Assembly (NCBI GenBank): GCA_024276675.1
Contig: JAJRWT010000075.1
Location: 1-43,189, forward strand
Length of the DNA: 43,189 nucleotides
Direction of reading: 5' to 3'
Source of the DNA: Myxococcota bacterium
GTDB taxonomy: Bacteria; Myxococcota_A; UBA796; JAFGLY01
The translations under genes were made by a program, and so were the position numbers. The notes beneath the pieces were generated by a model. It had not been told where the DNA came from. It did no database searches and saw only the letters and a list, made by a program, of their open reading frames with translations. Position 1 is the first letter of the stretch. Every line of letters begins with the position of its first letter. Shown in pieces: positions 1-9,918 of the stretch.

Positions 1-551
1 CTGCCCTCCACCGCCACGCTGGGGTCGGCAGACACGTAGGCGTGAAGCCGGAAGGGATCATGGACCGGAGCGCGGAAGGGGGCGATGCACAGACCCAGGT
101 GGTCGCGGTAGCTGGAGAAGGCCCAAGCCAGGGGATCCCTGCACAGCCCGGCACGACAGGGGTTCAGGAAGAGGTAGCGCGTCGTGCGCTGCAGGTGCTG
201 CTGGTTCACGACCAGCGCAGGCTCTTCGCTGCCGACCCAGAGTTTGGAGCTGGTGCTGGGACGGCGGTGGTTGCGCCAGCGCGTGTATCCGGACATAGCA
301 CCCCACAGTCGCGCCTTGTCCAGGCGCGGAAGCAGCACGTGGACGTGATCCGGCATGATCACAAGGGCGTGGACCTGCCCCAGCGCCAGTAGGCGAGCCC
401 AGAGCCCGGCCATCTCGGTGAAGTCGTGGACCAGCCAGGTGAAGGGGCGAGAGTGCAGGGCGAGGTGAAGCATACCGGGCATCGAAGCAAGCTTCGTGCC
501 AGGATCCAGGGAGCGGCACAAAGGGAGGGGGCAGGGCTGGGCAACTGCCAT
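1..551 (-). CDS. Y1-type (RAYT/IS200-like) transposase, truncated by window edge
   Basis: This reading frame runs off the left edge without a stop, so only about 183 N-terminal residues are visible. It contains the HUH motif of Y1 single-strand transposases (MPDHVHVLL, around residue 70) and, later, RYLFLNPCRAGL followed by DPLAWAFSSYRDHLG. The second part matches the usual RY-x-x-NP-x-x-AGL...W-S-S-Y block of REP-associated tyrosine transposases. Such enzymes nick and join single-stranded DNA at short palindromes. A perfect 16-bp inverted repeat lies about 90 bp upstream (640-675), which fits a RAYT/REP pair. The start is uncertain: ATG at 551-549 gives MAVAQP..., and in-frame ATGs near SMPGML are alternatives. 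The first strand typical of the family (G-x-x-Y-H-V-T) is replaced by GMLHLALHSRPFTW. Family assignment is good; activity is unknown. Confidence 0.82.
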   Translation of the reverse strand, partial: MAVAQPCPLPLCRSLDPGTKLASMPGMLHLALHSRPFTWLVHDFTEMAGLWARLLALGQVHALVIMPDHVHVLLPRLDKARLWGAMSGYTRWRNHRRPSTSSKLWVGSEEPALVVNQQHLQRTTRYLFLNPCRAGLCRDPLAWAFSSYRDHLGLCIAPFRAPVHDPFRLHAYVSADPSVAVEG

Positions 552-639
552 GACGCACCCCACAAGGTGCAGAACGGGACTGACAGGTTCCAGCCCGGGC
601 GCCCGGAGGACGGCAAGCCCGGCGAAGAGTGTCGAGATG

Positions 640-675
640 CGTCGAAATCCGTCGAAGCATCGACGGATTTCGACG
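640..675. repeat. Perfect 16-bp inverted repeat (REP-like hairpin)
   Basis: The arms cgtcgaaatccgtcga (640-655) and tcgacggatttcgacg (660-675) are perfectly complementary around a 4-nt loop (agca). The hairpin lies in the 457-bp gap (552-1008) upstream of the Y1 transposase. There is no T-tract, so it does not look like an intrinsic terminator. Related GTCGAA-containing palindromes occur at 17749-17782 and in the core of the element at 31723-31927. I see no gene in the rest of 552-1008. Confidence 0.75.
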
Positions 676-1008
676 TCCAGGCGCGGCGACCGGCCGCCGG
701 TCGTACACAACGAGCACATCACGGTCAAGATTCTCGCTCTCCCAGCCATGCTCACGGACGACGGCGGAGCACAAACCGCTGTGTACCGAGTTGGGCTCCA
801 TCCTGGCCTGGCTCGTTCCCACCCGCCTTCGTCGATACTCAATAGTTCCCATCCGAAAAAGGCGGACCGAGCCGGGGCGAGTCGCTTCCGAGCCAGGCGC
901 ATCCTGCGTAACCCGCCGGAATAGCAGCGTTATTTCAAGTGGTTGCGCGGATGTGCCTGGCGAAGGAATGGGCCGCTCCGGCGATGGGAGCCATTTCCGT
1001 ATGGGAAC

Positions 1009-1863
1009 TCAATAGCTCATGTCCAGGGAGGCCGCGTAGTCCGTGTCCACGGGTATTTCGCAGAGCGTCGCCGTGAAGTCACCGGAAATGCCGCCTTTCT
1101 CCGTCGCCTGGAGTTGGTCGTCCAGGGTCAGGAGTTGGCCCTGGAAGGTGCCCTCGAAGCGATTATCCCCAGGAACAAGGAGTTCTATCGTCCCGCTCTC
1201 CATGTAGTAGGACTCGAAGACTTCCCCGTAGGCTTCGGAGTCCAGGGTGCAGGTATCCAGATCGAAGGCTCCCAGAAAAGCAGTATAGGGGTTTCCATGG
1301 TAGTAGATGAGATTGGAGCTGAAGGCTGGCCCCTGGTCTGGGCCAGGCTCCCCCGCGTCGTAGGAACCCTCGGCGGGAGCAACCCAGTCCTGGTCACCCT
1401 CCGAAAAATAGAAGTTGAGTATGTGGGTGCCATCATCGAGCCAGCTCGTGTATTCGGCCGCCAGGTCCATGATGGGAGGGTATTCGGAGCAGTCGTCCCC
1501 CTCCTCCGCCTGCTCCGAGTCGCCCGAGTCTCCAGTGTCCTGAGAATCGGAGAAGGAATAGGATTCAGTTACCTCCACGGTAGACGAGATGGATTCATCC
1601 TCGGTGACAGTCACCTCGCTCGCGGCCAGCAGGGAGAGATCCTGGTATGACTTGGTGAGCTTGTTGCACAGCCCCGACTCGTTGGAGATGGCAAGGTAGT
1701 AGAAATCCTCTTTCTGGGCCTGTACGTGAGCCAGGACGGCAGACCTGACTGCGCCGAAGTCTTCCACCTGCTCCAGCTCCACCGTCCCGCTGCAGCCCAG
1801 CAGCAGGCCGCTCAGCAACACGAAGCTGGTATTTCTTCGATTGTCACGTTGGTGTTTCTCCAT
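1009..1863 (-). CDS. Predicted lipoprotein of unknown function
   Basis: This 284-residue protein begins with a basic n-region and a hydrophobic stretch ending in the lipobox LLGC (Cys24), so it is predicted to be exported and lipidated. The start is supported by ggagga 8-10 nt upstream of the ATG. Residues 25-100 are polar. An acidic Ser/Asp/Gly linker (SQDTGDSGDSEQAEEGDD) follows around residues 105-125. The C-terminal half is rich in Tyr, Asp and Gly and has a few Cys residues (TCTLDS, TLCEIP), consistent with an extracellular beta-rich domain. I recognise no family. It stands alone, divergent from the DUF5690 gene across a 442-bp gap. Confidence 0.75.
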   Translation of the reverse strand: MEKHQRDNRRNTSFVLLSGLLLGCSGTVELEQVEDFGAVRSAVLAHVQAQKEDFYYLAISNESGLCNKLTKSYQDLSLLAASEVTVTEDESISSTVEVTESYSFSDSQDTGDSGDSEQAEEGDDCSEYPPIMDLAAEYTSWLDDGTHILNFYFSEGDQDWVAPAEGSYDAGEPGPDQGPAFSSNLIYYHGNPYTAFLGAFDLDTCTLDSEAYGEVFESYYMESGTIELLVPGDNRFEGTFQGQLLTLDDQLQATEKGGISGDFTATLCEIPVDTDYAASLDMSY

Positions 1864-2305
1864 GGGATTCCTCCATGTGTGGGTGTTGGAAAAGGAGGAG
1901 CAGCATCGCCATTGTCAGCATCCCAGCTCTTCCCTTTCCAGGATATACGGCATTGACGGCTGGTTCTCCTGGCTGATTCTGTTGTGTTTGTGTAAGCGTG
2001 GGTAACTTGGCCGGGAGGCTGTAGAGCCTGAAGCCAGGGCGAAACCGAGTCGCAACCCCGACGGATGGGCCAGCTCGTGTCAGGGCGCCATCCGCTGCCC
2101 ATGGCGCTGCGCGGAGCGTCCGCGCCATCCGGGAACATCCGGCATGTACGAGCCAGCCAGCAGCGTCCCCAGGCGGGATTCTTGCTTTTGGCATCCCCGT
2201 TGGCCTATAGTTCAGGGTCACCTCGGCGCCTCCCCCGCATATCTCCCCCACGTCGTGCCTCCCCGCCCGCACAGCCACGGGCCCTGTTGGAAGGGATACG
2301 AACAA
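1864..2305. other. Intergenic region between divergent genes
   Basis: This 442-bp gap separates the leftward lipoprotein gene from the rightward DUF5690 gene and should carry both promoters. I see no convincing sigma-70 boxes, RNA gene or repeat in it. A longer in-frame extension of the DUF5690 gene (to 2144) crosses it, but that extension is Pro/His/Trp-rich and lacks a ribosome binding site, so I treat it as non-coding. Confidence 0.5.
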
Positions 2306-3598
2306 ATGGCTTTTCCCCGCCCTCTCAAACCCTGGCTCAGTCGCAGTCCCGGCGCGGTCTTCACCCTGTACGCCATGTTTGTGGCCTTCTCCACCTACTT
2401 CTGCATGTACGCCTACCGCAAGCCCTTCGCGGCGGCGAAGTTCGAGGGACTGAAGTTCCTGGGAACCGAAGTGGATCTGAAGACCGCCTTCGTCATTAGC
2501 CAGATCGTTGGCTACACCCTGTCAAAGTATATCGGGGTCAAGCTGTGCTCCGAGATTTCCCCCGGGCGGCGGGCCCTGGCGCTGCTGGGGCTCATCGGGA
2601 TCGCTCTCGGGGCCTTGCTCCTGTTCGGGCTGCTGCCCACCCAGTGGAAGGTCGTGGCCATCTTCGTGAACGGCCTGCCCCTGGGCATGGTCTGGGGCAT
2701 GGTCGTGGGGTACCTGGAGGGCCGCCGTAGCTCGGAGATCCTGCTGGCGGGGCTTTCCAGCTCCTTCATCGTGGCCTCGGGATTCGTCAAGGACGCCGGG
2801 CGTTTCATCATCGACGGCTTCGGTGTTGCCGAGGCCTGGATGCCATTCACCACGGGGCTGGTCTTTCTGCCCTTCTTCGTGCTGTCGGTGTGGTTGCTGG
2901 ATCAGCTTCCCGCTCCCAGCCAGGAAGACATTGCAGCCCGCGTGGAGCGCAAGCCCATGGACAGCGCGGATCGCATGAGATTCATCCGCGAGTTCGCGCT
3001 GGGACTGTTCCTTCTGCTGGTGGTCTACTTCTTTCTCACCGCGTACCGGGATTTCCGCGACAACTACGCCGTGGAGATCTTCGCCGACCTGGGCTACGCC
3101 GGGCAGCCGGCCATGTTCACACGAACGGAGCTGCCGGTGGCCTTATGCGTGCTCCTGGTCATGGCGGCATTGAACCTCATCAAGGACAACCGCCGCGGCC
3201 TCATGGGGGCATTCGGCGTGATGACCCTTGGCGTGCTGCTATTGGCCGGCGGTACTTTCGTTCACGGGCTGGGGCTCATCAGCGGCCTGGTGTGGATGGT
3301 GAGCACCGGGCTGGGGGCCTTCCTGGCCTACGTGCCATTCAACTCGGTACTGTTCGACAGGATGATCGCCGCCACCGGCGTTACGGGAACCGCGGTTTTC
3401 GCCATCTACGTGGCCGACGCCGCCGGGTATACCGGCAGCATCGGGGTGCAGCTTTTCAGAGACCTGGTGCTGGGCGACTCCAGCCGGCTGGTCTTCTTTA
3501 CCGGTTTCACCTATTTCATGGCGGGCATTGGCGTGGTCTGTCTATTCCTGAGCGCTACGTGGTTCGCCCGCCGAACCGGCCAGGGTCGGGCGGGATAG
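2306..3598 (+). CDS. DUF5690 family multi-spanning membrane protein
   Basis: This 430-residue protein has about 12 hydrophobic segments and an MFS-like layout. The N-terminal block YAYRKPFAAAKFEGLKF, then ISQIVGYTLSKYIGVK, NGLPLGMVWGMVVGYLEGRR and ASGFVKDAGRFI are the conserved signature of DUF5690 proteins. These occur mainly in Bacteroidota and Planctomycetes, and their substrate is unknown. I chose the ATG at 2306 because ggaaggga lies 9 nt upstream and it begins just before the first conserved segment (MAFPRPLKPWLSRSPGAVF). A start at 2144 is possible but unlikely. The symporter gene follows after 77 bp on the same strand, so co-transcription is likely and both may handle small carboxylates or amino acids; this is inference. 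Confidence 0.88.
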   Translation: MAFPRPLKPWLSRSPGAVFTLYAMFVAFSTYFCMYAYRKPFAAAKFEGLKFLGTEVDLKTAFVISQIVGYTLSKYIGVKLCSEISPGRRALALLGLIGIALGALLLFGLLPTQWKVVAIFVNGLPLGMVWGMVVGYLEGRRSSEILLAGLSSSFIVASGFVKDAGRFIIDGFGVAEAWMPFTTGLVFLPFFVLSVWLLDQLPAPSQEDIAARVERKPMDSADRMRFIREFALGLFLLLVVYFFLTAYRDFRDNYAVEIFADLGYAGQPAMFTRTELPVALCVLLVMAALNLIKDNRRGLMGAFGVMTLGVLLLAGGTFVHGLGLISGLVWMVSTGLGAFLAYVPFNSVLFDRMIAATGVTGTAVFAIYVADAAGYTGSIGVQLFRDLVLGDSSRLVFFTGFTYFMAGIGVVCLFLSATWFARRTGQGRAG

Positions 3599-3675
3599 CT
3601 CGCCAGGCAATCGTGGTGGGCTGGTGAACATCATCCCGTCGGTCCGACCTTGGTGCATTTTCGGAGGTTGTGTGC

Positions 3676-4962
3676 ATGACTGGTCGTAGAAAACTGGGAT
3701 TGACAGGATGGATCATGGTGGGCCTGGTGGCGGGTCTGCTCTGCGGCCTGCTGCAATACCTGCTTCTCCCCCCTGAACTGAACGTCGCCATCATTCGCTG
3801 GGTACACGATCCCCTGGGGAAGATCTTCCTCAACGGCATCCGCATGCTGGTGGTGCCGCTGGTGCTGGTTTCACTGACCCTCGGTACCGCCGCCATCGGA
3901 GACCTGCGCAAGCTGGGTCGCATTGGCGGCAAGGTGATGGGGCTCTACCTGGGCACCACTGCCATCGCCATTTCACTGGGATATGCCCTTGCGCGCATCA
4001 TCCACCCCGGCCGGGGCCTGTCCATCGACGTGGACGCAACCTTCTCCCCCAAGGAAAGCCCCTTCTTGATGGATATCCTGGTAGACATCGTTCCCAGGAA
4101 CCCTTTCTCCGCCATGGTGGAAGGCAAGATGCTGCAAGTCATCTTCGTGGCAGTGCTGGCGGGCCTTGCCATCGCCTCGCTGGGGCCAAGGGCCGCGACG
4201 TTGAAACGGGGCCTTGAATCCCTCGACGCCGTGATCCAGAGGATGGTCTGGTTCGTGATGCTCTTTGCGCCTCTCGGGGTGTTCGGCCTGCTGGCCAAGG
4301 TGGTGGCCAGCGAGGGTGTCGAGGTCTTCCTCCCGCTCATCAAGTACATGGGCAATATTCTGGGTGGAATGGCGTTGCACGTGGTCATAGTCTACTCGCT
4401 CATATTGCTGGTGTTCGCCAGGCTCAACCCCATCCGCTTCTTCCAGAACGCATGGCCGGCCATCGTAGTGGCCTTTTCCACCGCGTCATCCAACGCGACC
4501 CTGCCCGTGACCCTGCGCACCGCCGAGGAACGCATGGGCAGCGAGGACTCCGTCCATGCTTTCACCCTGCCCCTTGGGGCCACCATCAACATGGACGGGA
4601 CGGCCTTCATGCAGGGCTGCGCCACGGTCTTCATCGCCGAGGTCTACGGAATCCCACTCTCCACCGGCGACTTCCTGACCGTGGTGCTCATGGCCACCCT
4701 GGCCTCCGTGGGCACCGCCGGCGTACCCGGGGCAGGGCTCATAATGCTGTCAATGGTGCTCTCCGAAGTAGGGCTGCCCATAGAGGGAATCGGTATCATC
4801 CTGGGGGTGGACCGAATACTGGACATGTGCCGCACCGCCGTGAATGTCTGCGGTGACCTCACCGCCACTGTCGTGGTCGCCAAGAGCGAGGGAGCACTGG
4901 ACGAAAATGTCTTCTACCACGAAAATTTGCCCATGAAAGGCGCCGGAAGCGCACAGACCTGA
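3676..4962 (+). CDS. Dicarboxylate/amino acid:cation symporter (DAACS/SDF family)
   Basis: This 428-residue inner-membrane protein is a secondary transporter of the GltP/DctA/GltPh type, which couples Na+ or H+ entry to uptake of glutamate, aspartate or C4-dicarboxylates. Diagnostic parts are visible: the serine-rich hairpin STASSNATLP around residue 275, the NMDGTAFMQG motif of TM7 around residue 305, and LGVDRILDMCRTAVNVCGD in TM8, which normally contacts the substrate. The Arg in DRILDMCRT occupies the position typical for acidic substrates. The start is ATG 3676, with cggagg 8 nt upstream; the GTG two codons earlier (3670) is too close to that site. Full length for the family. Exact substrate cannot be read from sequence. 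Confidence 0.93.
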   Translation: MTGRRKLGLTGWIMVGLVAGLLCGLLQYLLLPPELNVAIIRWVHDPLGKIFLNGIRMLVVPLVLVSLTLGTAAIGDLRKLGRIGGKVMGLYLGTTAIAISLGYALARIIHPGRGLSIDVDATFSPKESPFLMDILVDIVPRNPFSAMVEGKMLQVIFVAVLAGLAIASLGPRAATLKRGLESLDAVIQRMVWFVMLFAPLGVFGLLAKVVASEGVEVFLPLIKYMGNILGGMALHVVIVYSLILLVFARLNPIRFFQNAWPAIVVAFSTASSNATLPVTLRTAEERMGSEDSVHAFTLPLGATINMDGTAFMQGCATVFIAEVYGIPLSTGDFLTVVLMATLASVGTAGVPGAGLIMLSMVLSEVGLPIEGIGIILGVDRILDMCRTAVNVCGDLTATVVVAKSEGALDENVFYHENLPMKGAGSAQT

Positions 4963-5103
4963 CCGATTCTCTTTCTTACCACGCAGCGGCCCTTCAACCT
5001 GTTCATACGGCATTGCTCATTCCAACGAGGTATGCTCTATTGGGCCTTTGAGAGCCGTGTCAGGTTCTCAAAGCTCACGATGCACCTGAAGGAGGAGACT
5101 ACC

Positions 5104-5889
<786 letters not shown>

Positions 5890-5917
5890 ACCTGGTACGG
5901 GCGTGTACTATGCTATC

Positions 5918-8233
5918 ATGCGGTACATGCCGCTTTTCCATATCCATCTTGGGGCTCTGCTCGCCCTGTATTCAGGATGCGACCCCGGTTCTGCTGTAGC
6001 TCCATCGTTGCAGGAGCTACCGGAAGACTCGGGCCCGCTCCCCGCCGTTTCCGAAGACAGCGCGGCGGTGGAATACCTGGGTGATGCCTGCGATGGTATC
6101 GTCCACCAACGGGTGGTCATCAACGAGCTGGTGGCATCCAACCTCGATGGCCCCACGGACCTGGACGAAGAAACACCCGACTGGATCGAGCTGGCCAACC
6201 TGGGCGATGCCGTCGTGGATCTCTCCGGCTGGGGTCTTTCCGACGACCCATCGGATCCCCTCAAGTGGGTCTTTCCCCAGGTGTCGCTGGAACCTGGGGG
6301 GATTGTCCTGGTATTTGCCTCCGGTAAGGATCTGCTGGGTGAAGAGCTGCACACCAATTTCTCCGTCAGTGCCTACGATCCGGTTGTGCAGCTCGCCGCT
6401 CCCGACGCCTGCCCCGTGGACTACGCCCATCCAGAGCGCCTCCGCACGGACATCTCCTTCGGACGGGTGGACGACAACCCCGACATCTGGGGCTATTACC
6501 TGGATTCTACTCCGGGGCTTTCCAACACCACCGAGTCCCGCCCCGGCTTTGCCCCCACGCCATCCATCTCTCCGGCCTCGGGTTTCTACCGCGAGCCCAT
6601 CACCGCCACCGTATCCGACGAAGAAGATGGCGCCATCATACGAGTCACCCTGGACGGCGCCGAGCCCGACGTGGACTGCCAGCAGTACCAGGAACCCTTG
6701 GCCCTGGACGCCACCCAACAGCCCATCGTGCTGCGAGCCGTGGCCTGGGTCGACGGTCTATGGCCCAGCCCCGTGGCCACCGCCACCTTCAGCCAGGATC
6801 CGGGCATCCTGGACTACGGCCTGAAGGTGGTGTCCCTGGCGGTGGATCCCTTCGATCTCTACGACCAGGAAACCGGCATCTACACCGCCGGGGTACGCGA
6901 CTACGAGACCAGCTACCCCTACTTTGGAGCCAACTTCTGGGAGGACTGGGAGCGCAACGTCCACATCCAGGTCTGGGAGCCAGGGGGCGAACTGGTCATC
7001 GATCAGGACGCCGGCATCAAGATCCACGGCGGCTACACCCGGGCCTTCCGGCAGAAGAGTTTTCGCATCATCGCCAGGGCGGGCTACGGCCCCGACGCCC
7101 TGGACTACAAGTTCTTCCCCAACGAAGACCTGGATTCCTTCAAGAAGATCGTCCTGGAAGGCGCGGGGGACTGGTGCCCCACCCACACCGAAAACTCGTT
7201 CGTGGACCAGGTGTTCCGCGATGAAAACGGCGTCCGTTACCCCACCATGGACTCCCAGGCCTGGGAGCCCACCGTCGTCTACCTCAACGGAGAGTTCTGG
7301 GGGCTCTACGCATTTAGGGAAAAGCTGGACGAATACTACATCCAGGCCCACCACGGGGCCGACCCCGACAACCTGGACCGCATCGAGTGCACGGCCGACG
7401 CCGACGAATGGTGGAACCTGAACCAGGGCACCTGGGATGCCTTCAACACCTTGAACAAGTTCGTGGAAGAGCATGACCTGGCACAGCCTGAGGCCTGGGC
7501 CTGGTTCAAGTCCATGGTCGACATCGAAAACCTTGCCACAGCCGTGCTGGCCGAGGGCTACTGGGGCAACACGGACTGGTGGAACAATAACCTGCGCATG
7601 TGGAGAGAACGCGTCGACGACGGCCCATTCCGCTGGATGGTATTCGACCTGGGGCACAGTTGGCCCTCCTGGTCCTACGATCACATCGGCGTGAGCGTCC
7701 ACTGGTCGGGTACCGGGCTTCCCATCGGCGACGCCATGGCCAACGAGGAGTTCCGCGTGCTCCTGGCAAACCAGGCCAGCGACTTCCTCAACACCAGCCT
7801 GGCCGTGGACAACGCCCTGGCCGTGCTGGACTCCATGCACGCCCGCATCGAGCCCGTCATCCCGGAGCAGTACGCCAGGTGGTGCGGATCGTCGCCGGAC
7901 CACTGGTACTCGCTGGTGGACTACGCCCGCGAGTTCGTCCAGGAGCGGCCGGAAATCCTGAAGGGCCAGATCATCGACCACCTGGGATTGTCGGGAAGCG
8001 CAGACCTCACCCTGTTGGCGGACCCCCCGGAAGCCGGCAGCTTCCACCTTACCGTGGCGGACGTGGATCCCCCTTTCACGGGTTTTTTCTTCACCGGCAT
8101 TCCCATCTCGCTCACCGCGGTTCCCACCGATGGCTGGGAGTTCACCGGCTGGTCCGACCCGGAACTGGGCGACCAGGCCCAGGCCACCCTCGTGCTCCGG
8201 TCCGCCCGCAGCGTGACCGCCTACTTCCAGTAG
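5918..8233 (+). CDS. CotH kinase family lipoprotein with lamin-tail and chitobiase-like domains
   Basis: This protein of about 771 residues starts with a signal peptide ending in YSGC (Cys21). An LTD follows (VVINELVASNLDG...DWIELANLG, about residues 65-200). A chitobiase C-terminal/Fn3-associated segment comes next (PSISPASGFYREPITATVSD...IRVTLDGAEPD). The CotH domain spans about residues 300-660: IKIHGGYTRAFRQKSFRI, FKKIVLEGAGDW, VYLNGEFWGLYAFREKLDEYY and FRWMVFDLGHSW. The C-terminus has an InlB B-repeat-like module (SLTAVPTDGWEFTGWSDP). CotH proteins are atypical protein kinases; extracellular bacterial relatives are poorly understood. The usual WD-x-D signature appears here as FDLGHSW. 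The start is uncertain: GTG 5903, ATG 5918 and ATG 5927 are all in frame and none has a clear ribosome binding site. The gene follows the LTD lipoprotein by 28 bp. Confidence 0.87.
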   Translation: MRYMPLFHIHLGALLALYSGCDPGSAVAPSLQELPEDSGPLPAVSEDSAAVEYLGDACDGIVHQRVVINELVASNLDGPTDLDEETPDWIELANLGDAVVDLSGWGLSDDPSDPLKWVFPQVSLEPGGIVLVFASGKDLLGEELHTNFSVSAYDPVVQLAAPDACPVDYAHPERLRTDISFGRVDDNPDIWGYYLDSTPGLSNTTESRPGFAPTPSISPASGFYREPITATVSDEEDGAIIRVTLDGAEPDVDCQQYQEPLALDATQQPIVLRAVAWVDGLWPSPVATATFSQDPGILDYGLKVVSLAVDPFDLYDQETGIYTAGVRDYETSYPYFGANFWEDWERNVHIQVWEPGGELVIDQDAGIKIHGGYTRAFRQKSFRIIARAGYGPDALDYKFFPNEDLDSFKKIVLEGAGDWCPTHTENSFVDQVFRDENGVRYPTMDSQAWEPTVVYLNGEFWGLYAFREKLDEYYIQAHHGADPDNLDRIECTADADEWWNLNQGTWDAFNTLNKFVEEHDLAQPEAWAWFKSMVDIENLATAVLAEGYWGNTDWWNNNLRMWRERVDDGPFRWMVFDLGHSWPSWSYDHIGVSVHWSGTGLPIGDAMANEEFRVLLANQASDFLNTSLAVDNALAVLDSMHARIEPVIPEQYARWCGSSPDHWYSLVDYAREFVQERPEILKGQIIDHLGLSGSADLTLLADPPEAGSFHLTVADVDPPFTGFFFTGIPISLTAVPTDGWEFTGWSDPELGDQAQATLVLRSARSVTAYFQ

Positions 8234-8378
8234 GCCCAGGCACCGTGGTTCCTGTACGGCGAGGGCTTGAAGCACGGGAGCTGGTCGGTTCCCGGTCGTG
8301 CCACGTCAGGCCTTCAATGGATGGCAACAAAGGCATGGCCGCGCCACTGGGCGGGGGCTTCCATGGTGCGCCTGGCAG

Positions 8379-9761
8379 TCATCGGATCTGGTAGAAGTCG
8401 TCAATGAAACGGACGTTGCCGAACCAGTTCGCCGCGGCGCTCTGGAGTTCCCAGACCACGTCGCCCTCGGGAGTTACTTCGCGCAGCAATCCCGCCGATC
8501 CGAAGTTCACCAGCGTGTTGCCGTTATCCAGGCGCGTGGCCTGGCCCTGGGAAAAGGTCTGGATGTCCAGATCGCCACCGTAGGTCCAGATGGGGGTCAT
8601 GGTTTGCGATTCTTCGTCCAACTCGTACTCGACGGCTCCGATTACGTTTTGGTTGGCCCAACGGGTGGTACACAGCAGCGTGTCGTCGTCTGTCCAGTTG
8701 GCGTCGTGCTGGAAGCTCAGCGAAGGTTCTTCCGTCGCCTTGTAGTCGCCGTGGCTGCCGAAGCTGCGCAGAACCTGCCCGTCGGAGCCGGAAACCTCCA
8801 GAATGGTATCCAGGTACCCCAGGGACATCAGGTAGGTGTCGGTGCCGCCGTAGTAGTAGAGCGAGTTGGCGTGGGTCCAGTCCCTGGCACCCTGGTAGAA
8901 GGTTTCGTCCCAGTAGTCGTTGGGGAAGGGGTCGCTCCAGTCAAAGGCGCTGAAGATCGTTTCCAACGTTCCATCCTGCGAAAGCTCCTGGATAGAGTCG
9001 CCGGCTATGGATTCTTCATCCCCGGTTTCCGGGTTTTCCAGGTCCATGTACTCGGTCACCAGGAGAGCCAGGATGCCGTCGTCGCGGAGCGCCATGTCGT
9101 GGTGGGCTGCGGGCACCACGTATTCGTCGTACACGGTGGTGTCCAGGGATTGCCTGGTGACCGAGGTCTCGGAAGAGCCCACGGGCCAGCCAAAGGAGTT
9201 GTACCAGAAGCCCTCGCCGTTGCTGGAAAGCTCCAGGTCCACGCCCATCTGATGTGGCGGAAAGGCCTTGTACCACAGCCAGTTCCCTTCCCGGTCGATG
9301 GCGAAGAGGGAAGCCTCTGTGCCCTCCACAACGCCCATCAGGTAGGGCAGGTCCGCGGCCCTGGTGGAGTCGTAGGTGGAGACGGTAAGATCGGGAAGTT
9401 CCGATGGGCAGTTGGATGTGCTGATCTGGGTGGTTCCCGTGATCATCTCGCCGGTTTCCAGGGTTGTGTTCACCTGTATGTAGACATCGCTCAGGGGAGG
9501 CAGGGCGTACAACTCGAAGCTGTGTAGGGTCGAGGCTTCGTGGGAGGTGGGGGTGCTCATCTCCATGCTGCTGGTAGTCCCGTAGTCAACCCAGGAGGTT
9601 CCCGGATCCTGGGTTTCCCAACTGACCTCCACCAGGGTGGCCACGTTGTCGTTCAACCGGGCGGAGATCGCCAATTCGAAGCTGTCCGGCGTGCAGGCCG
9701 CGTGGCCCATGGTCGCAAGAATGGCCAACGGGAAAAGAATGGAACGTCGCATGGATGGCAC
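8379..9761 (-). CDS. Arylsulfotransferase (ASST)-like exported protein
   Basis: This 460-residue protein has a signal sequence (hydrophobic to GHAAC, Cys23; the lipobox is non-canonical, so lipidation is doubtful). A fibronectin-like region follows, then a beta-propeller of the Arylsulfotrans family. Family motifs include AAHHDMALRDDG (about 219-230), DWTHANSLYY (294-303), YLMSLGYLDTILEVSGSDG, SFQHDANWTDDDTLL (349-363) and RLDNGNTLVNFG near the C-terminus. The conserved His residues in DWTHAN and QHDANW fit the family pattern, although sulfotransfer activity in this branch is unproven. It converges on the CotH gene across 145 bp. A decayed paralogue lies at 12857-13260. Confidence 0.85.
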   Translation of the reverse strand: MPSMRRSILFPLAILATMGHAACTPDSFELAISARLNDNVATLVEVSWETQDPGTSWVDYGTTSSMEMSTPTSHEASTLHSFELYALPPLSDVYIQVNTTLETGEMITGTTQISTSNCPSELPDLTVSTYDSTRAADLPYLMGVVEGTEASLFAIDREGNWLWYKAFPPHQMGVDLELSSNGEGFWYNSFGWPVGSSETSVTRQSLDTTVYDEYVVPAAHHDMALRDDGILALLVTEYMDLENPETGDEESIAGDSIQELSQDGTLETIFSAFDWSDPFPNDYWDETFYQGARDWTHANSLYYYGGTDTYLMSLGYLDTILEVSGSDGQVLRSFGSHGDYKATEEPSLSFQHDANWTDDDTLLCTTRWANQNVIGAVEYELDEESQTMTPIWTYGGDLDIQTFSQGQATRLDNGNTLVNFGSAGLLREVTPEGDVVWELQSAAANWFGNVRFIDDFYQIR

Positions 9762-9918
9762 GCTGGATTCACGAGGGGTTCATGGTGGTTCGGGGGCTGT
9801 TGTCGGAGACTGCCACGGGTGGTTCAGGAAATGGTAGCTTCGGAAAACGACACCCGCACGCCAGTGTTGTGCCCGGCAGCCGCCGCCGGAACCAGGCGAC
9901 GGACTCGTGAATGCCCAT

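Noticed and set aside
58..852. 264-codon minus-strand open frame
   Set aside because: Arg/Pro/Ser-rich; the neighbouring frame encodes the real HUH transposase.
8272..8301. Terminator hairpin between the convergent CotH and arylsulfotransferase genes
   Set aside because: The stem is short and bulged and has no T-tract.
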